This document shows, piece by piece, positions 13,199 through 19,698 of a DNA stretch of 19,698 bases (positions within the stretch are counted from its first letter, which is position 1; every line of letters starts with the position of its first letter). The notes under the pieces are model-generated. The model was not told the origin of the DNA. It did not search any database and saw nothing but the letters and a program-made list of their open reading frames with translations. Source of the stretch: JASGCK01 sp031538565 (GTDB taxonomy: Bacteria; Pseudomonadota; Gammaproteobacteria; Burkholderiales; Burkholderiaceae_C). Made by a program: the position numbers and the translations under genes. Location of the stretch: NCBI GenBank assembly GCA_031538565.1, contig JAVKLS010000026.1, positions 1 through 19,698 of the forward strand. The letters run 5' to 3'.

Positions 13199-13463
13199 AG
13201 CGGGCTTGCGGGCGCTAGAAAATCAGCTGTTGACACCGCCCGCCTACATGGCTGCCACTGCGCCGAATGCTGTTTTAAACGCACAAACACAGGCCTTTAC
13301 AGAGGCTTTAAAAGTACCGCAAAAAGTAGATGTGGGCATGGGCGAAATAGCCGTGAATGTGCGAGTGCTAGACGAACGTGTCAGCACAACAACTGACGTT
13401 GTCCGTAGCCCATCGATCATTCGCTTGAACGCTGGCGCGACAAAACCCTGGGGTAATAACTAA
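13113..13463 (+). CDS. Tape measure protein, C-terminal part in a shifted frame
   Basis: From the repeat tract onward the other frame is open: PNQ x5, PSQ x3, then PNDPRAGLRALENQLLTPP, and then a tail of about 85 residues ending VRVLDERVSTTTDVVRSPSIIRLNAGATKPWGNN. This C-terminus (G-E-I-x-V-N-V-R-V-L-D-E-R-V) resembles the ends of other Mu-like tape measure proteins. There is no ribosome site, and its stop overlaps the gpN start as TAATG (13461-13465), so it belongs to the operon. Joined to the first frame (11081-13108) across the CCAA, it gives about 792 residues. It is thus most likely the true end of the tape measure protein, separated by the repeat length. Confidence 0.75.
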   Translation, partial: PNQPNQPNQPNQPNQPSQPSQPSQPNDPRAGLRALENQLLTPPAYMAATAPNAVLNAQTQAFTEALKVPQKVDVGMGEIAVNVRVLDERVSTTTDVVRSPSIIRLNAGATKPWGNN

Positions 13464-14887
13464 TGGCCGCAATCACAATCGAATGGCTTGACCAGCTCAA
13501 GCAGGCCTCTTGGCGCGATGTGCCTTTTATGGTGGACTCGATTGATGTGACCGCTGGCGACAACGTGGTGGTGCGGGAATATCCGTTCCAAGACCAACCT
13601 GCGGTGTTCCGCATGGGGCGGGGGATGGAGGAGATCAAGCTGTCGGCTTATGTGATTGGCAACAACTACACGGCCTACCGCGATGAGCTGCGCGAGGCTT
13701 TGCACAACGTGCCCGATGAGGGCGGTGTTCTGATTCACCCGACCGAGGGCGCGATCCGCTGCTTTGTCTCTAGCAAATACCACGTCAAAGAAAACCCGAC
13801 CGCCGAGGGCGGCATGGCGCGGTTTGATTTGACGTTTGTGCGGGCACAGGCCAAGCAATACCCCACGGGTGCAGCCAACAAGGGCGTGGCCGCCAAGGAC
13901 GCTGCCGACCGCTTGGCGGCGATTGCCAAGGCGGATTTTGAGGCGCAGTTTGACAACAATGGCGTGTCGTCTGCGGGGCAAGATGCCATCAAAAAACGCG
14001 CCACATCACTGATTGACTTATCGTGGGCGCGAACAGGCGTGCAAGGTCTGCGCGATGCACTGGATGCCAGCGGCGCGGCGCGGGCATTTGCCACCATGAA
14101 ACTCACGCTGAATGAATTGATTAACACGCCGCGTGCCTTGGCCAGCGAAGTGGCGGCTTTGTTTGCCGAGCCGATTAACTGGTTGGATACGGCGGCCTAT
14201 TCGCTGCGGGCGGGCGACATTAACTTGCTGGGCGCGGGACAAGAGTTTGAGATGGTGGGCAAGCGGGCGCAGGCGTGGATCGATGCCCTGAAGCCCGTGA
14301 TGAATGTGGGTGCATCGCTGCCAGCGCCTTCGCTGCTGACGCAAAGCATTCCAGAAAATACCAACGCAGGTACATTGTCGATGGCCATGTTTGGGCGTGG
14401 CGAGGCCATTCCGACTAGCCCCAGCCAAGCGCGGGCGGAATTGTTGGTCGCTCACTTGGACGGTTTGGTGGAGGTGCTGGCCACAGCGCAAGCGGTGCGG
14501 GCTGCGGTGGAGTTGCCCTTGGCCAACATCGACCAAGCATTTGAGCTGAGGCATTTGTTAGACCAGCAATTCAACCGTTTGATTGAGCGTGCCAGCACGG
14601 CCGCTGCCCCTGCCTTTACCCCCGCTGGCGACGCGCAAACCCTGAGTCTGTTTGATGCGCTTCGCGCTGCGCATGGCGCGGTGCTGGCGGACTTGCAGGC
14701 CAGAAGCGTGGATTTGTCGCGCCTGACCTCGTACACGCCTGCCACTTGGCAGCCCGTGATCTATATCAGTTACCGCTTGTTTGGCACAGCGGCCTATGCG
14801 GATGAGATCATGGCGATGAACCCGCACATCCGCCATCCGCTCTTAGTGCCGCCCAACAAACCCTTGCGGATTATTCGCCATGACTAA
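13463..14887 (+). CDS. N: DNA circularisation protein / tail protein (Mu gpN-like)
   Basis: A 474-residue protein with the size of Mu gpN (491). The N-terminal domain (residues about 10-130) shows the family pattern: QASWRDVPFMVDSIDVTAGDNVVVREYPFQDQPAVFRMGRGMEEIKLSAYVIGNNY, then a RDELREALHNVPDEGGVLIHPTEG region, which is called the DNA circularisation N-terminal domain, and ends in ARFDLTFVRA. The rest is helical, Ala-rich, and variable; the C-terminal 45 residues (about 425-474) have TWQPVIYISYRLFGTAAYADEIMAMNPHIRHPLLVPP, which looks LysM-like. It is a baseplate hub-proximal tail component. The start overlaps the tape measure stop by one base and the stop overlaps the next start by eight bases. 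The family name 'circularisation' is historical and may not be its job. Confidence 0.9.
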   Translation: MAAITIEWLDQLKQASWRDVPFMVDSIDVTAGDNVVVREYPFQDQPAVFRMGRGMEEIKLSAYVIGNNYTAYRDELREALHNVPDEGGVLIHPTEGAIRCFVSSKYHVKENPTAEGGMARFDLTFVRAQAKQYPTGAANKGVAAKDAADRLAAIAKADFEAQFDNNGVSSAGQDAIKKRATSLIDLSWARTGVQGLRDALDASGAARAFATMKLTLNELINTPRALASEVAALFAEPINWLDTAAYSLRAGDINLLGAGQEFEMVGKRAQAWIDALKPVMNVGASLPAPSLLTQSIPENTNAGTLSMAMFGRGEAIPTSPSQARAELLVAHLDGLVEVLATAQAVRAAVELPLANIDQAFELRHLLDQQFNRLIERASTAAAPAFTPAGDAQTLSLFDALRAAHGAVLADLQARSVDLSRLTSYTPATWQPVIYISYRLFGTAAYADEIMAMNPHIRHPLLVPPNKPLRIIRHD

Positions 14888-15998
14888 TCCTGTGAACCCA
14901 TTAGATCGTGACGACGTGATCGTGCGCTGCAAGGGCGTGGACTATGTGGGCTGGACGCAAAGTGAAGTTGACCGCAGCCTAGAAACGCTGGCGGGCACGT
15001 TTAGCATCCCCATCACCTTTGACTACAGCCGCCCAGCGCCGATTGTTCGGGGTGACACGGTGCAAGTGCTGTTTGGGAAAACCGTGGTGGTGTCGGGCTG
15101 GGTGCTATCGGCAGAGCCGTTTTATAACAAGAGCGATGTGGGGCTGCGGGTGTTGGGGCGCGACCGTGCGGGCGATTTGATTAAGTCGTCTGCTCTGCAC
15201 AAGGGCGGGCAATGGCGCGGTGTGCTAGTGGATCGCATTGTGCGAGATTTGGTTGCGCCGTTTGGCATGGATGTGGTGGTGGAAGACGGCATTGACCTGG
15301 GTAAAAAGATAGACGACTTCAAATTAGCGCATGGCGAGACCGTGCTCGATGCCGCCTCGCGTGTGGTACGGCTGCGTGGACTCTTGATTACCCGCACGGC
15401 GCTAGGGCACGTGGCGTTGACCAAGGCGGGCACACGGGTGTTTGCAGGGGCAATCGTGGGCGGGCGGCAATATGCGCAAGAGCGCGGCGGCAATGTGATT
15501 GAGATGAGCGGCGTGGGTACAGATGAGAACCGCCACAGCGAGTACATTGCGTTTGGCCAAGGGCATACCACGGCACAAATGGATTTTGAGACGGCGCGGC
15601 AACTGAAGGCGCGTGCCGTTGACCCTGAAATCACGCGCTATATGCCGCTGGTCTTGAATCCTGAGGGCAACATCACCAAAGAGGATTTGCAAACGCTGGT
15701 TGACCACACCGCCCGTGTGCGGCGCGGCCAAGCGTGGGGCTATCGGTACAAGGTGGAGGGCTGGACGGTGAACGGCGTGCCTTGGCCAACCAACGAGCGC
15801 GTGGCCGTATGGGACGATATTGCGGGCATCAACGGCGAGGAGTGGCTGATTACATCGGTCAAGCAGCACTGCGATTTGAAGGACGGCAAGGTATCCGAGC
15901 TGGTAGTCAAACCCGTGGATGCGTATGCGACTGCGCCGCTGAAGACGAAACAGAAAAAAGGCTTTATTGCCAGTAAGCAAAACAAGGGGGCACGCTAA
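14880..15998 (+). CDS. P: Baseplate hub protein (Mu gpP-like, gpD family)
   Basis: A 372-residue protein close in length to Mu gpP (379). It resembles the hub proteins related to P2 gpD and T4 gp27, which form the centre of the baseplate between tube and spike. The signs are the VIVRCKGVDYVGWTQSEVDRSLETLAGTFSI start (residues about 13-43), then RGDTVQVLFGKTVVVSGWVLSAEP (58-81), RVLGRDRAGDLIKSSAL (91-107), and the late strand WLITSVKQHCDLKDGKVSELVVKPVDAY (322-349). The start overlaps the gpN stop by eight bases, and the stop is directly followed by the gp45 ATG, so the block N, P and 45 is one translational unit. The last 22 residues are basic (Lys/Arg). Confidence 0.9.
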   Translation: MTNPVNPLDRDDVIVRCKGVDYVGWTQSEVDRSLETLAGTFSIPITFDYSRPAPIVRGDTVQVLFGKTVVVSGWVLSAEPFYNKSDVGLRVLGRDRAGDLIKSSALHKGGQWRGVLVDRIVRDLVAPFGMDVVVEDGIDLGKKIDDFKLAHGETVLDAASRVVRLRGLLITRTALGHVALTKAGTRVFAGAIVGGRQYAQERGGNVIEMSGVGTDENRHSEYIAFGQGHTTAQMDFETARQLKARAVDPEITRYMPLVLNPEGNITKEDLQTLVDHTARVRRGQAWGYRYKVEGWTVNGVPWPTNERVAVWDDIAGINGEEWLITSVKQHCDLKDGKVSELVVKPVDAYATAPLKTKQKKGFIASKQNKGAR

Positions 15999-16487
15999 AT
16001 GATGCACCCTGTGATGTTGCACCGCGCCCGAATTCGTGGCCTTAATGAGGGGCAAGTCCAATCTGGCCGTGTGGAGGCGCATGGCAATGTGGTGGTGGAC
16101 GGGGCGCAGCGCTTTCAGGATTACGGTTTTGCGGCTAACCCCGTCGATGGTCAAGGCCTGGAGATTACGGTGGGTGGCCACACGCTGATTTTGCGCATGG
16201 ACAGATTGGCCGAGCGGCCGCAGTTGGCAGCGTATGAAGTTGCGCTATGGCACAAAGACGGGCATAGGGTGAAATTGGGCGCGGGCAAGGCGGTGGAAGT
16301 GCTGGGTGCCACCACGGTGACGGTAGAGGCCAGTGCAAAAATCCAATTGAATACGCCGCTGGTGGAATGCTCAGGCCAATTGAAGGCTGCATCGCTAGAC
16401 GTGACGGGCAGCGCCACAATCAACGGCCGCGACTTCATGGCGCACCAGCACCCGACTGGCAACCCGAACACGGGTGGTGTGATCTAA
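15999..16487 (+). CDS. Baseplate spike protein (Mu gp45-like), with HxH motif
   Basis: A 162-residue protein, shorter than Mu gp45 (197), starting directly after the gpP stop. The N-terminal half (residues about 5-80) holds an OB-like region, in which VEAHGNVVVDGAQRFQDYGFAANPVDGQGL is typical; from about 100 there are short valine-, threonine- and glycine-rich strands (VLGATTVTVEASAKIQL, SLDVTGSATINGRDF) that form the triple-stranded spike. The C-terminus has HQH at residues 149-151. An HxH near the tip of such spikes (phage P2 gpV) binds a metal ion, so this tip is probably metal-stabilised. It pierces the outer membrane at infection. I read this from sequence pattern and place. Confidence 0.85.
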   Translation: MMHPVMLHRARIRGLNEGQVQSGRVEAHGNVVVDGAQRFQDYGFAANPVDGQGLEITVGGHTLILRMDRLAERPQLAAYEVALWHKDGHRVKLGAGKAVEVLGATTVTVEASAKIQLNTPLVECSGQLKAASLDVTGSATINGRDFMAHQHPTGNPNTGGVI

Positions 16488-16514
16488 ATCCCCCGCTGTG
16501 GCCAGCATGGCCGC

Positions 16515-16531
16515 TAGTGAAACGTTTCACC
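16515..16531. promoter_or_regulatory. Dyad TAGTGAA-N4-TTCACC, copy 2 (perfect 14-bp palindrome)
   Basis: GTGAAACGTTTCAC (16517-16530) is a perfect palindrome. With flanking bases it matches the dyad at 3127-3143 in all but three of the central positions, and the match extends downstream. It lies in the 60-base gap between gp45 and gp46, one of the few gaps in the late block. Confidence 0.6.
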
Positions 16532-16547
16532 GCGCATTAAAACGCCT

Positions 16548-17222
16548 ATGCGGGCATTATCAAACCCTATGTTTGATACAGCCACCCGCTACGCCCCTCG
16601 CAGCCCACAAAACGCAGGATTTGCTATCCCGTTCGATTGGGTGTTGGGCACGGGTGCGGGCACGGGCACAGGCTCAAGTGCTGCATTGCAAAACCTGCCT
16701 TTTCACGACTACAGTAACCCGTGCGCGAGCATCAATCCTGTGCATGGCATCGAGGCGCTGGCCACGTATGCGCTGGGGCTAGAGGACACGCTTCAAACGG
16801 CGGTGTTGCTCAGTCTATTTACAGACAAACGCGCTGGCGCTGACGATGCGCTCCCGCGTGGCCAAACGGACAGGCGCGGTTGGTGCGGCGAGGAGTTCGT
16901 TGCCAAACGCTCGCAAACGCAAAATACGCAAAACGAATGGGGCAGCCATTTGTGGTTGCTTTATGTGGGAAAAGTGAATCTCTCGGTGCTGGAGCGGGCA
17001 CGGTTTGCGGCTCAGGAATCGCTGGCGTGGTTCGTGCGCGACGGCATTGCCAGTCGCGTGAATGCCGTCGCACAGTGGGCAGGGCCGAACAATGACCGCC
17101 TAGCGATTCGCCCGCAAATCTATCAAGCCAACAATACCAAGCCGATCTATGACGTGCTGTGGGGCACCAGCCTGATGCGCGGTGACAGCACGCTGCAAGT
17201 CAGCGGAGGACTTGCGACATGA
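16548..17222 (+). CDS. Baseplate protein gp46-like
   Basis: A 224-residue protein, longer than Mu gp46 (about 143). The first in-frame ATG is 16548; ATG 16569 is an equally possible start, and neither has a convincing ribosome site, so the N-terminus is uncertain. The core (about residues 80-215) is the gp46 pattern: LQTAVLLSLFTDKRAGADDALP (80-101), then WCGEEF and WGSHLWLLYVGKVNLSVLERARFAAQESLAWFVRDGIASRVN, then a strand LAIRPQIYQANNTKPIYDVLWG. The family is related to phage baseplate wedge proteins such as T4 gp25. Its stop overlaps the gp47 start (ATGA at 17219-17222). A Gly/Thr-rich linker at about 34-46 is unusual. Confidence 0.85.
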   Translation: MRALSNPMFDTATRYAPRSPQNAGFAIPFDWVLGTGAGTGTGSSAALQNLPFHDYSNPCASINPVHGIEALATYALGLEDTLQTAVLLSLFTDKRAGADDALPRGQTDRRGWCGEEFVAKRSQTQNTQNEWGSHLWLLYVGKVNLSVLERARFAAQESLAWFVRDGIASRVNAVAQWAGPNNDRLAIRPQIYQANNTKPIYDVLWGTSLMRGDSTLQVSGGLAT

Positions 17223-18352
17223 CCGCCGCCAAATCGCCGCTGCAAGTAGCTATCCCTAGTGTTTCGGAATTGACCGACAACACCGCGCGTTTGCTACAGC
17301 AGCAATTGGCGCAGGCCATGCAAAGCGGCAATCCGACGGTTTTTACTGCGCAAGATTTAGATTTGGCTCGCAGCAACACCCAAGCACAAGCGTTTGTGCT
17401 GGGCGCGGGCTTGCACGGTGCGTACCGCTATATGCGGGACTTTTTGGCGCGGCAAGCCGTACCAAACAAATCGACGGGTGAATTTTTAGATGGCTGGCTA
17501 GCGACCTATCGGCTGCCGCGCAAGTTGGCCAGCGCGGCCTCGGGCGGTGCTGGCGGCACGGGCGTGGCGGCTAGTTTGCTGGCGGCGGGAACGCTTTTGC
17601 AAACCAGCGGCGGCGTGCAATACCAAGTGAGCACGGCTGCGGCCGTGAATGCGCTGGGCGTCATCACGATCAATATCGTAGCGCTGGTACAGGGCGCTGC
17701 GGGTAATTTGCCTGCGGGCACGGCGCTTGCGCTGGTGTCGCCTGTTTCGGGGGTGGATTCGGCGTTTACGGTGGACAGCGTAGGCCTTACCACGGGCACA
17801 GATACCGAGAGTGACGATGAGGCCATTTACCGCTTAGAACAACGCCTTGGCAACGAGCCAATGGGTGGAAGCCCTGCCGACTATGCGAGATGGGCGTTGC
17901 AAGTAGCGGGCATTACCCGCGCATGGGGTGTGCGCAACCCCAATGGTGCGTGCACGGCTGGCGTGGTCATCATGGCGGATAACAACGCTGGGGGCTTGGC
18001 CAGTGCTGCGCAGGCTCTGGCCGTCCACGACTACATCAAAGATCCGCTGCGGGGGCCACCTGACGAATTGTTTGTGATTGTGCCCACGCCTGCACCCGTC
18101 AATATCCAATTGCACCTGACACCCGACACGCCCGCGATTCGCGCCGTTGTGGTTGCGGAATTGACCAATTTGTTCTACCGCGAAACCTACCCAGGTGCCA
18201 GCTTGCCGCACTCGCACTTGGTAGAGGCGGTCAGTATTGCCAGTGGCGAATTTACGCATCAATTCATCGCGCCTGCCATCACCAGCGGCGGGTATTTGAC
18301 CGTGCCCGATTACCAGCACTTGCTGACGCTGGGAACGGTGACGTTTATTTAA
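17219..18352 (+). CDS. Baseplate protein gp47 (baseplate J family)
   Basis: A 377-residue protein, close to the usual 360 of Mu gp47, in the baseplate J/gp47 family related to T4 gp6 and P2 gpJ. The marks are the middle region after a helical start: FLDGWLATYRLPRK (about 89-102), GVAASLLAAGTLLQTSGGVQYQVSTAAAV (about 115-143, the beta segment with GT.L.....G..Y.), then ALVQGAAGNLPAGTALALVSPVSGVDSAFTVDS (157-190), TDTESDDEAIYRLEQRL (198-213) and the final SPADYARWALQVAGITRAW region (222-240), which are the typical J signature. It builds the wedge of the baseplate with gp46. Start and stop are tight with both neighbours. Confidence 0.92.
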   Translation: MTAAKSPLQVAIPSVSELTDNTARLLQQQLAQAMQSGNPTVFTAQDLDLARSNTQAQAFVLGAGLHGAYRYMRDFLARQAVPNKSTGEFLDGWLATYRLPRKLASAASGGAGGTGVAASLLAAGTLLQTSGGVQYQVSTAAAVNALGVITINIVALVQGAAGNLPAGTALALVSPVSGVDSAFTVDSVGLTTGTDTESDDEAIYRLEQRLGNEPMGGSPADYARWALQVAGITRAWGVRNPNGACTAGVVIMADNNAGGLASAAQALAVHDYIKDPLRGPPDELFVIVPTPAPVNIQLHLTPDTPAIRAVVVAELTNLFYRETYPGASLPHSHLVEAVSIASGEFTHQFIAPAITSGGYLTVPDYQHLLTLGTVTFI

Positions 18353-18362
18353 GGCGCAGACC

Positions 18363-18977
18363 ATGCAAGCGCAATTTTGGCAATCCCTCAAGCACCTGCT
18401 ACCCAACGGCTTTGCATGGCCGCGCCACGAGGACTCGGTGCAGCAGCGTTGGCTGGCAGGCGTGGCCGCGTCGTTGGCCGAGTTGCATGCGTTTTGCCTG
18501 AGCACCGCCGCGCAGTGGTTGCCGCACCGCACGTGCTCGCGCACGGAGGAATGGGAAGCATCGCTGAGTTTGCCCGATAGCTGCACAGCCGATATCACCG
18601 ACCCTGTCGAACGCCAAAGTCTGATGCTGATGCGCTTGCGCGGTTTTGAGTTGGCTTACCCCGACTCCAGCCCCGCAGCACTGGGCAGTATTGCGTCGAT
18701 TTGCCTTGCGCTCGGGTTTGTGGTGACGGTTTGGTACGACCAAGAGTTTCGGGTGGAGAGGGACGGCGTGTGCGACCGATTAGGCAGCACAGGGGACTTA
18801 TTTGTCAGCATGGCCAGCATGTGCGAACCCATGCGTGTAGAGGCAGACGGCGCAGAGCACCGCCTTGTTGAATGCACCAAAAGCCCCGAGAGTTTGCTGT
18901 GCGTGCTAGGGCGCATCGTGCCCGCTCGTTTTGCAATCAATCTGCTAGTTGACGGCGAGCTGGTCTTGCCTTGCTAA
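18363..18977 (+). CDS. Tail protein gp48-like (YmfQ / DUF2313)
   Basis: A 204-residue protein close to Mu gp48 in size and place. The patterns are the LLPNGFAWPRHEDSVQQRWLAGVAASLAELH start (residues 12-42), typical for YmfQ proteins, TEEWEASLSLPDSCT (61-75), the ERQSLMLMRLRG segment (83-94) and, after a long helical part, the strand FVVTVWYDQEFRV (119-131). It is likely the last baseplate piece that connects to the fibres. The gap from gp47 is 10 bases, with no strong ribosome site. There are seven cysteines, which is many for a protein of this size. The fibre-attaching role is inferred from order. Confidence 0.85.
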   Translation: MQAQFWQSLKHLLPNGFAWPRHEDSVQQRWLAGVAASLAELHAFCLSTAAQWLPHRTCSRTEEWEASLSLPDSCTADITDPVERQSLMLMRLRGFELAYPDSSPAALGSIASICLALGFVVTVWYDQEFRVERDGVCDRLGSTGDLFVSMASMCEPMRVEADGAEHRLVECTKSPESLLCVLGRIVPARFAINLLVDGELVLPC

Positions 18978-18995
18978 TTTTTAAAGGAACAATAA

Positions 18996-19361
18996 ATGGA
19001 CTTTACAACCAGTAGCAATAACCAAGTGCATCAAGGCACCAGTCGGCGCATGCACTCCAGCGCGGTTGCGCCCACGACGCGGGTTACTGCCAAAGACATG
19101 AACGGGCTGACGTGGGAGGTGGTGGAGGCCATCACCGCCTCGGGTCAAACCCCTGAGGAATTTGACCCCGATGTGCCCGTGACTTATCGCCAATTAACCC
19201 AAGCGATTCGTATCCTTTCCTCGCAAATGTTTACGACCAAAACGCTAGACGTGATCGACGGCAATTTGGATGCGCCAGCCATCACCGTCATCGACCAGGT
19301 GATTGATCCCAATACCGCGCTGCCCTATGCCAGCAACGTACTAGACGGCGGCACAGTTTAA
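18996..19361 (+). CDS. Small tail-fibre-associated protein
   Basis: A 121-residue protein, with AAAGGA at 18982-18987 eight bases before ATG. The segment VTAKDMNGLTWEVVEAITASGQTPEEFDPDVPVTYRQLTQAIRIL is the kind of module found near the N-terminal or middle part of tail fibres, in which a W.N/E..AI...G helix is followed by ...QL..AI. The remaining 50 residues look like beta-strand loops (DVIDGNLDAPAITVIDQVIDP). It is encoded between gp48 and the fibre gene. It could be a fibre base or an adaptor between baseplate and fibre. I recognise no specific family, so the function is an inference. Confidence 0.65.
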   Translation: MDFTTSSNNQVHQGTSRRMHSSAVAPTTRVTAKDMNGLTWEVVEAITASGQTPEEFDPDVPVTYRQLTQAIRILSSQMFTTKTLDVIDGNLDAPAITVIDQVIDPNTALPYASNVLDGGTV

Positions 19362-19399
19362 TTTTTCATCATCAACTTCAACTTTAAAAAGGCAACATC

Positions 19400-19698
19400 A
19401 TGGCAACCACGATCAAACTTCGCAGACTAGTCACTTCGGCACGTCTAGCCGTCACCCCCGCCAATGGCGAACCCGTCTTAGACCTGACCACCAAGGCGCT
19501 CTTCATTGGCGACGGCGCAACCGCTGGCGGCGTAGCCATTGTGGGCAGTTATGCCATCTCCGACACGTTTGTGGTGGCATCGCAAGCTGCCATGCTGGCG
19601 CTTACAGGTGCAGAAAAGGGTGATTTGTGCGTGCGCACCGATCTGAGTAAAACCTTCGTCTTGGCGGGTGCTTCGTACAGCACGCTTGGCGACTGGCA
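19400..19698 (+). CDS. Tail fibre protein, 3' end outside the window
   Basis: Open from ATG 19400, with AAAAAGG upstream at 19386-19392, to the right edge (99 full codons visible). It starts MATTIKLRRLVTSARLAV, then EPVLDLTTKALFIGDGATAGG, the typical trimerising N-terminal fibre segment where GDG marks a tight turn, and then QAAMLALTGAEKGDLCVRTDLSKTFVLAGAS, which repeats in many phage tail fibres ending in a DW. It should be the receptor-binding fibre, with the host-specific part beyond the window. Tail fibre chaperone or inversion genes may follow. Confidence 0.8.
   Translation, partial: MATTIKLRRLVTSARLAVTPANGEPVLDLTTKALFIGDGATAGGVAIVGSYAISDTFVVASQAAMLALTGAEKGDLCVRTDLSKTFVLAGASYSTLGDW

Noticed and set aside
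13020..13463. A separate 147-residue gene starting at ATG 13020
   Set aside because: There is no ribosome site, and the first 30 residues are only the shifted frame of the tape measure; only the part from the repeat tract onward looks meaningful.
17834..18598. A 254-residue - strand frame over gp47 and gp48
   Set aside because: It covers two strong + strand baseplate genes in opposite direction and has no recognisable domain.

Overview
The window is most of the middle and right part of a Mu-like (Myoviridae-type) prophage or phage genome. All convincing genes lie on the + strand and are tightly packed, often with ATGA or TAATG overlaps. Gene families and order follow phage Mu. The GC-rich, betaproteobacteria-like coding style suggests a host in Burkholderiales or a relative. 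This host call is an inference from composition and Mu-family flavour, because no host gene is present.

Layout. Positions 1-3000 are the end of the early region: two winged-helix-like proteins, a Gam-like DNA-end protector, an HU-family protein with a 51-aa coupled partner, a strong intrinsic terminator, a small AT-rich two-helix membrane protein, GemA and a Mor-type activator. Positions 3001-3179 are non-coding, with a direct repeat, a hairpin and a dyad that probably form the late-gene control region. Positions 3180-8470 are the head and connector block: protease I with an in-frame nested scaffold, a DUF2190 cement protein, a major capsid protein, a gp35-like gene with an in-frame amber codon, gp36/DUF1320, a gpG-like virion morphogenesis protein, gp37-like and gp38-like proteins. 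Positions 8550-19698 are the contractile tail: sheath L, tube M, assembly chaperone with a probable frameshift product, tape measure, gpN, gpP, gp45 spike, gp46, gp47 (J), gp48, a small fibre-associated protein, and the start of a tail fibre that runs off the window.

How it works together. After early transposition genes (which should lie to the left), Mor is expected to switch on the head and tail genes. Protease and scaffold build the prohead, connector proteins join it to the tail, and sheath, tube, tape measure and baseplate make the contractile tail.

Most notable points. (1) The tape-measure gene is split into two reading frames exactly inside a 118-bp tract of 9-bp repeats, where one 4-bp sub-unit puts the two halves out of phase; the locus is built like a slippage (phase-variable) switch. 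(2) The terminase, portal, minor head and lysis genes expected between mor and the protease are absent. (3) A 17-bp dyad with matching downstream sequence occurs in front of the protease gene and again in front of gp46, and could be a regulatory site of this phage. (4) An amber codon interrupts the gp35-like gene.
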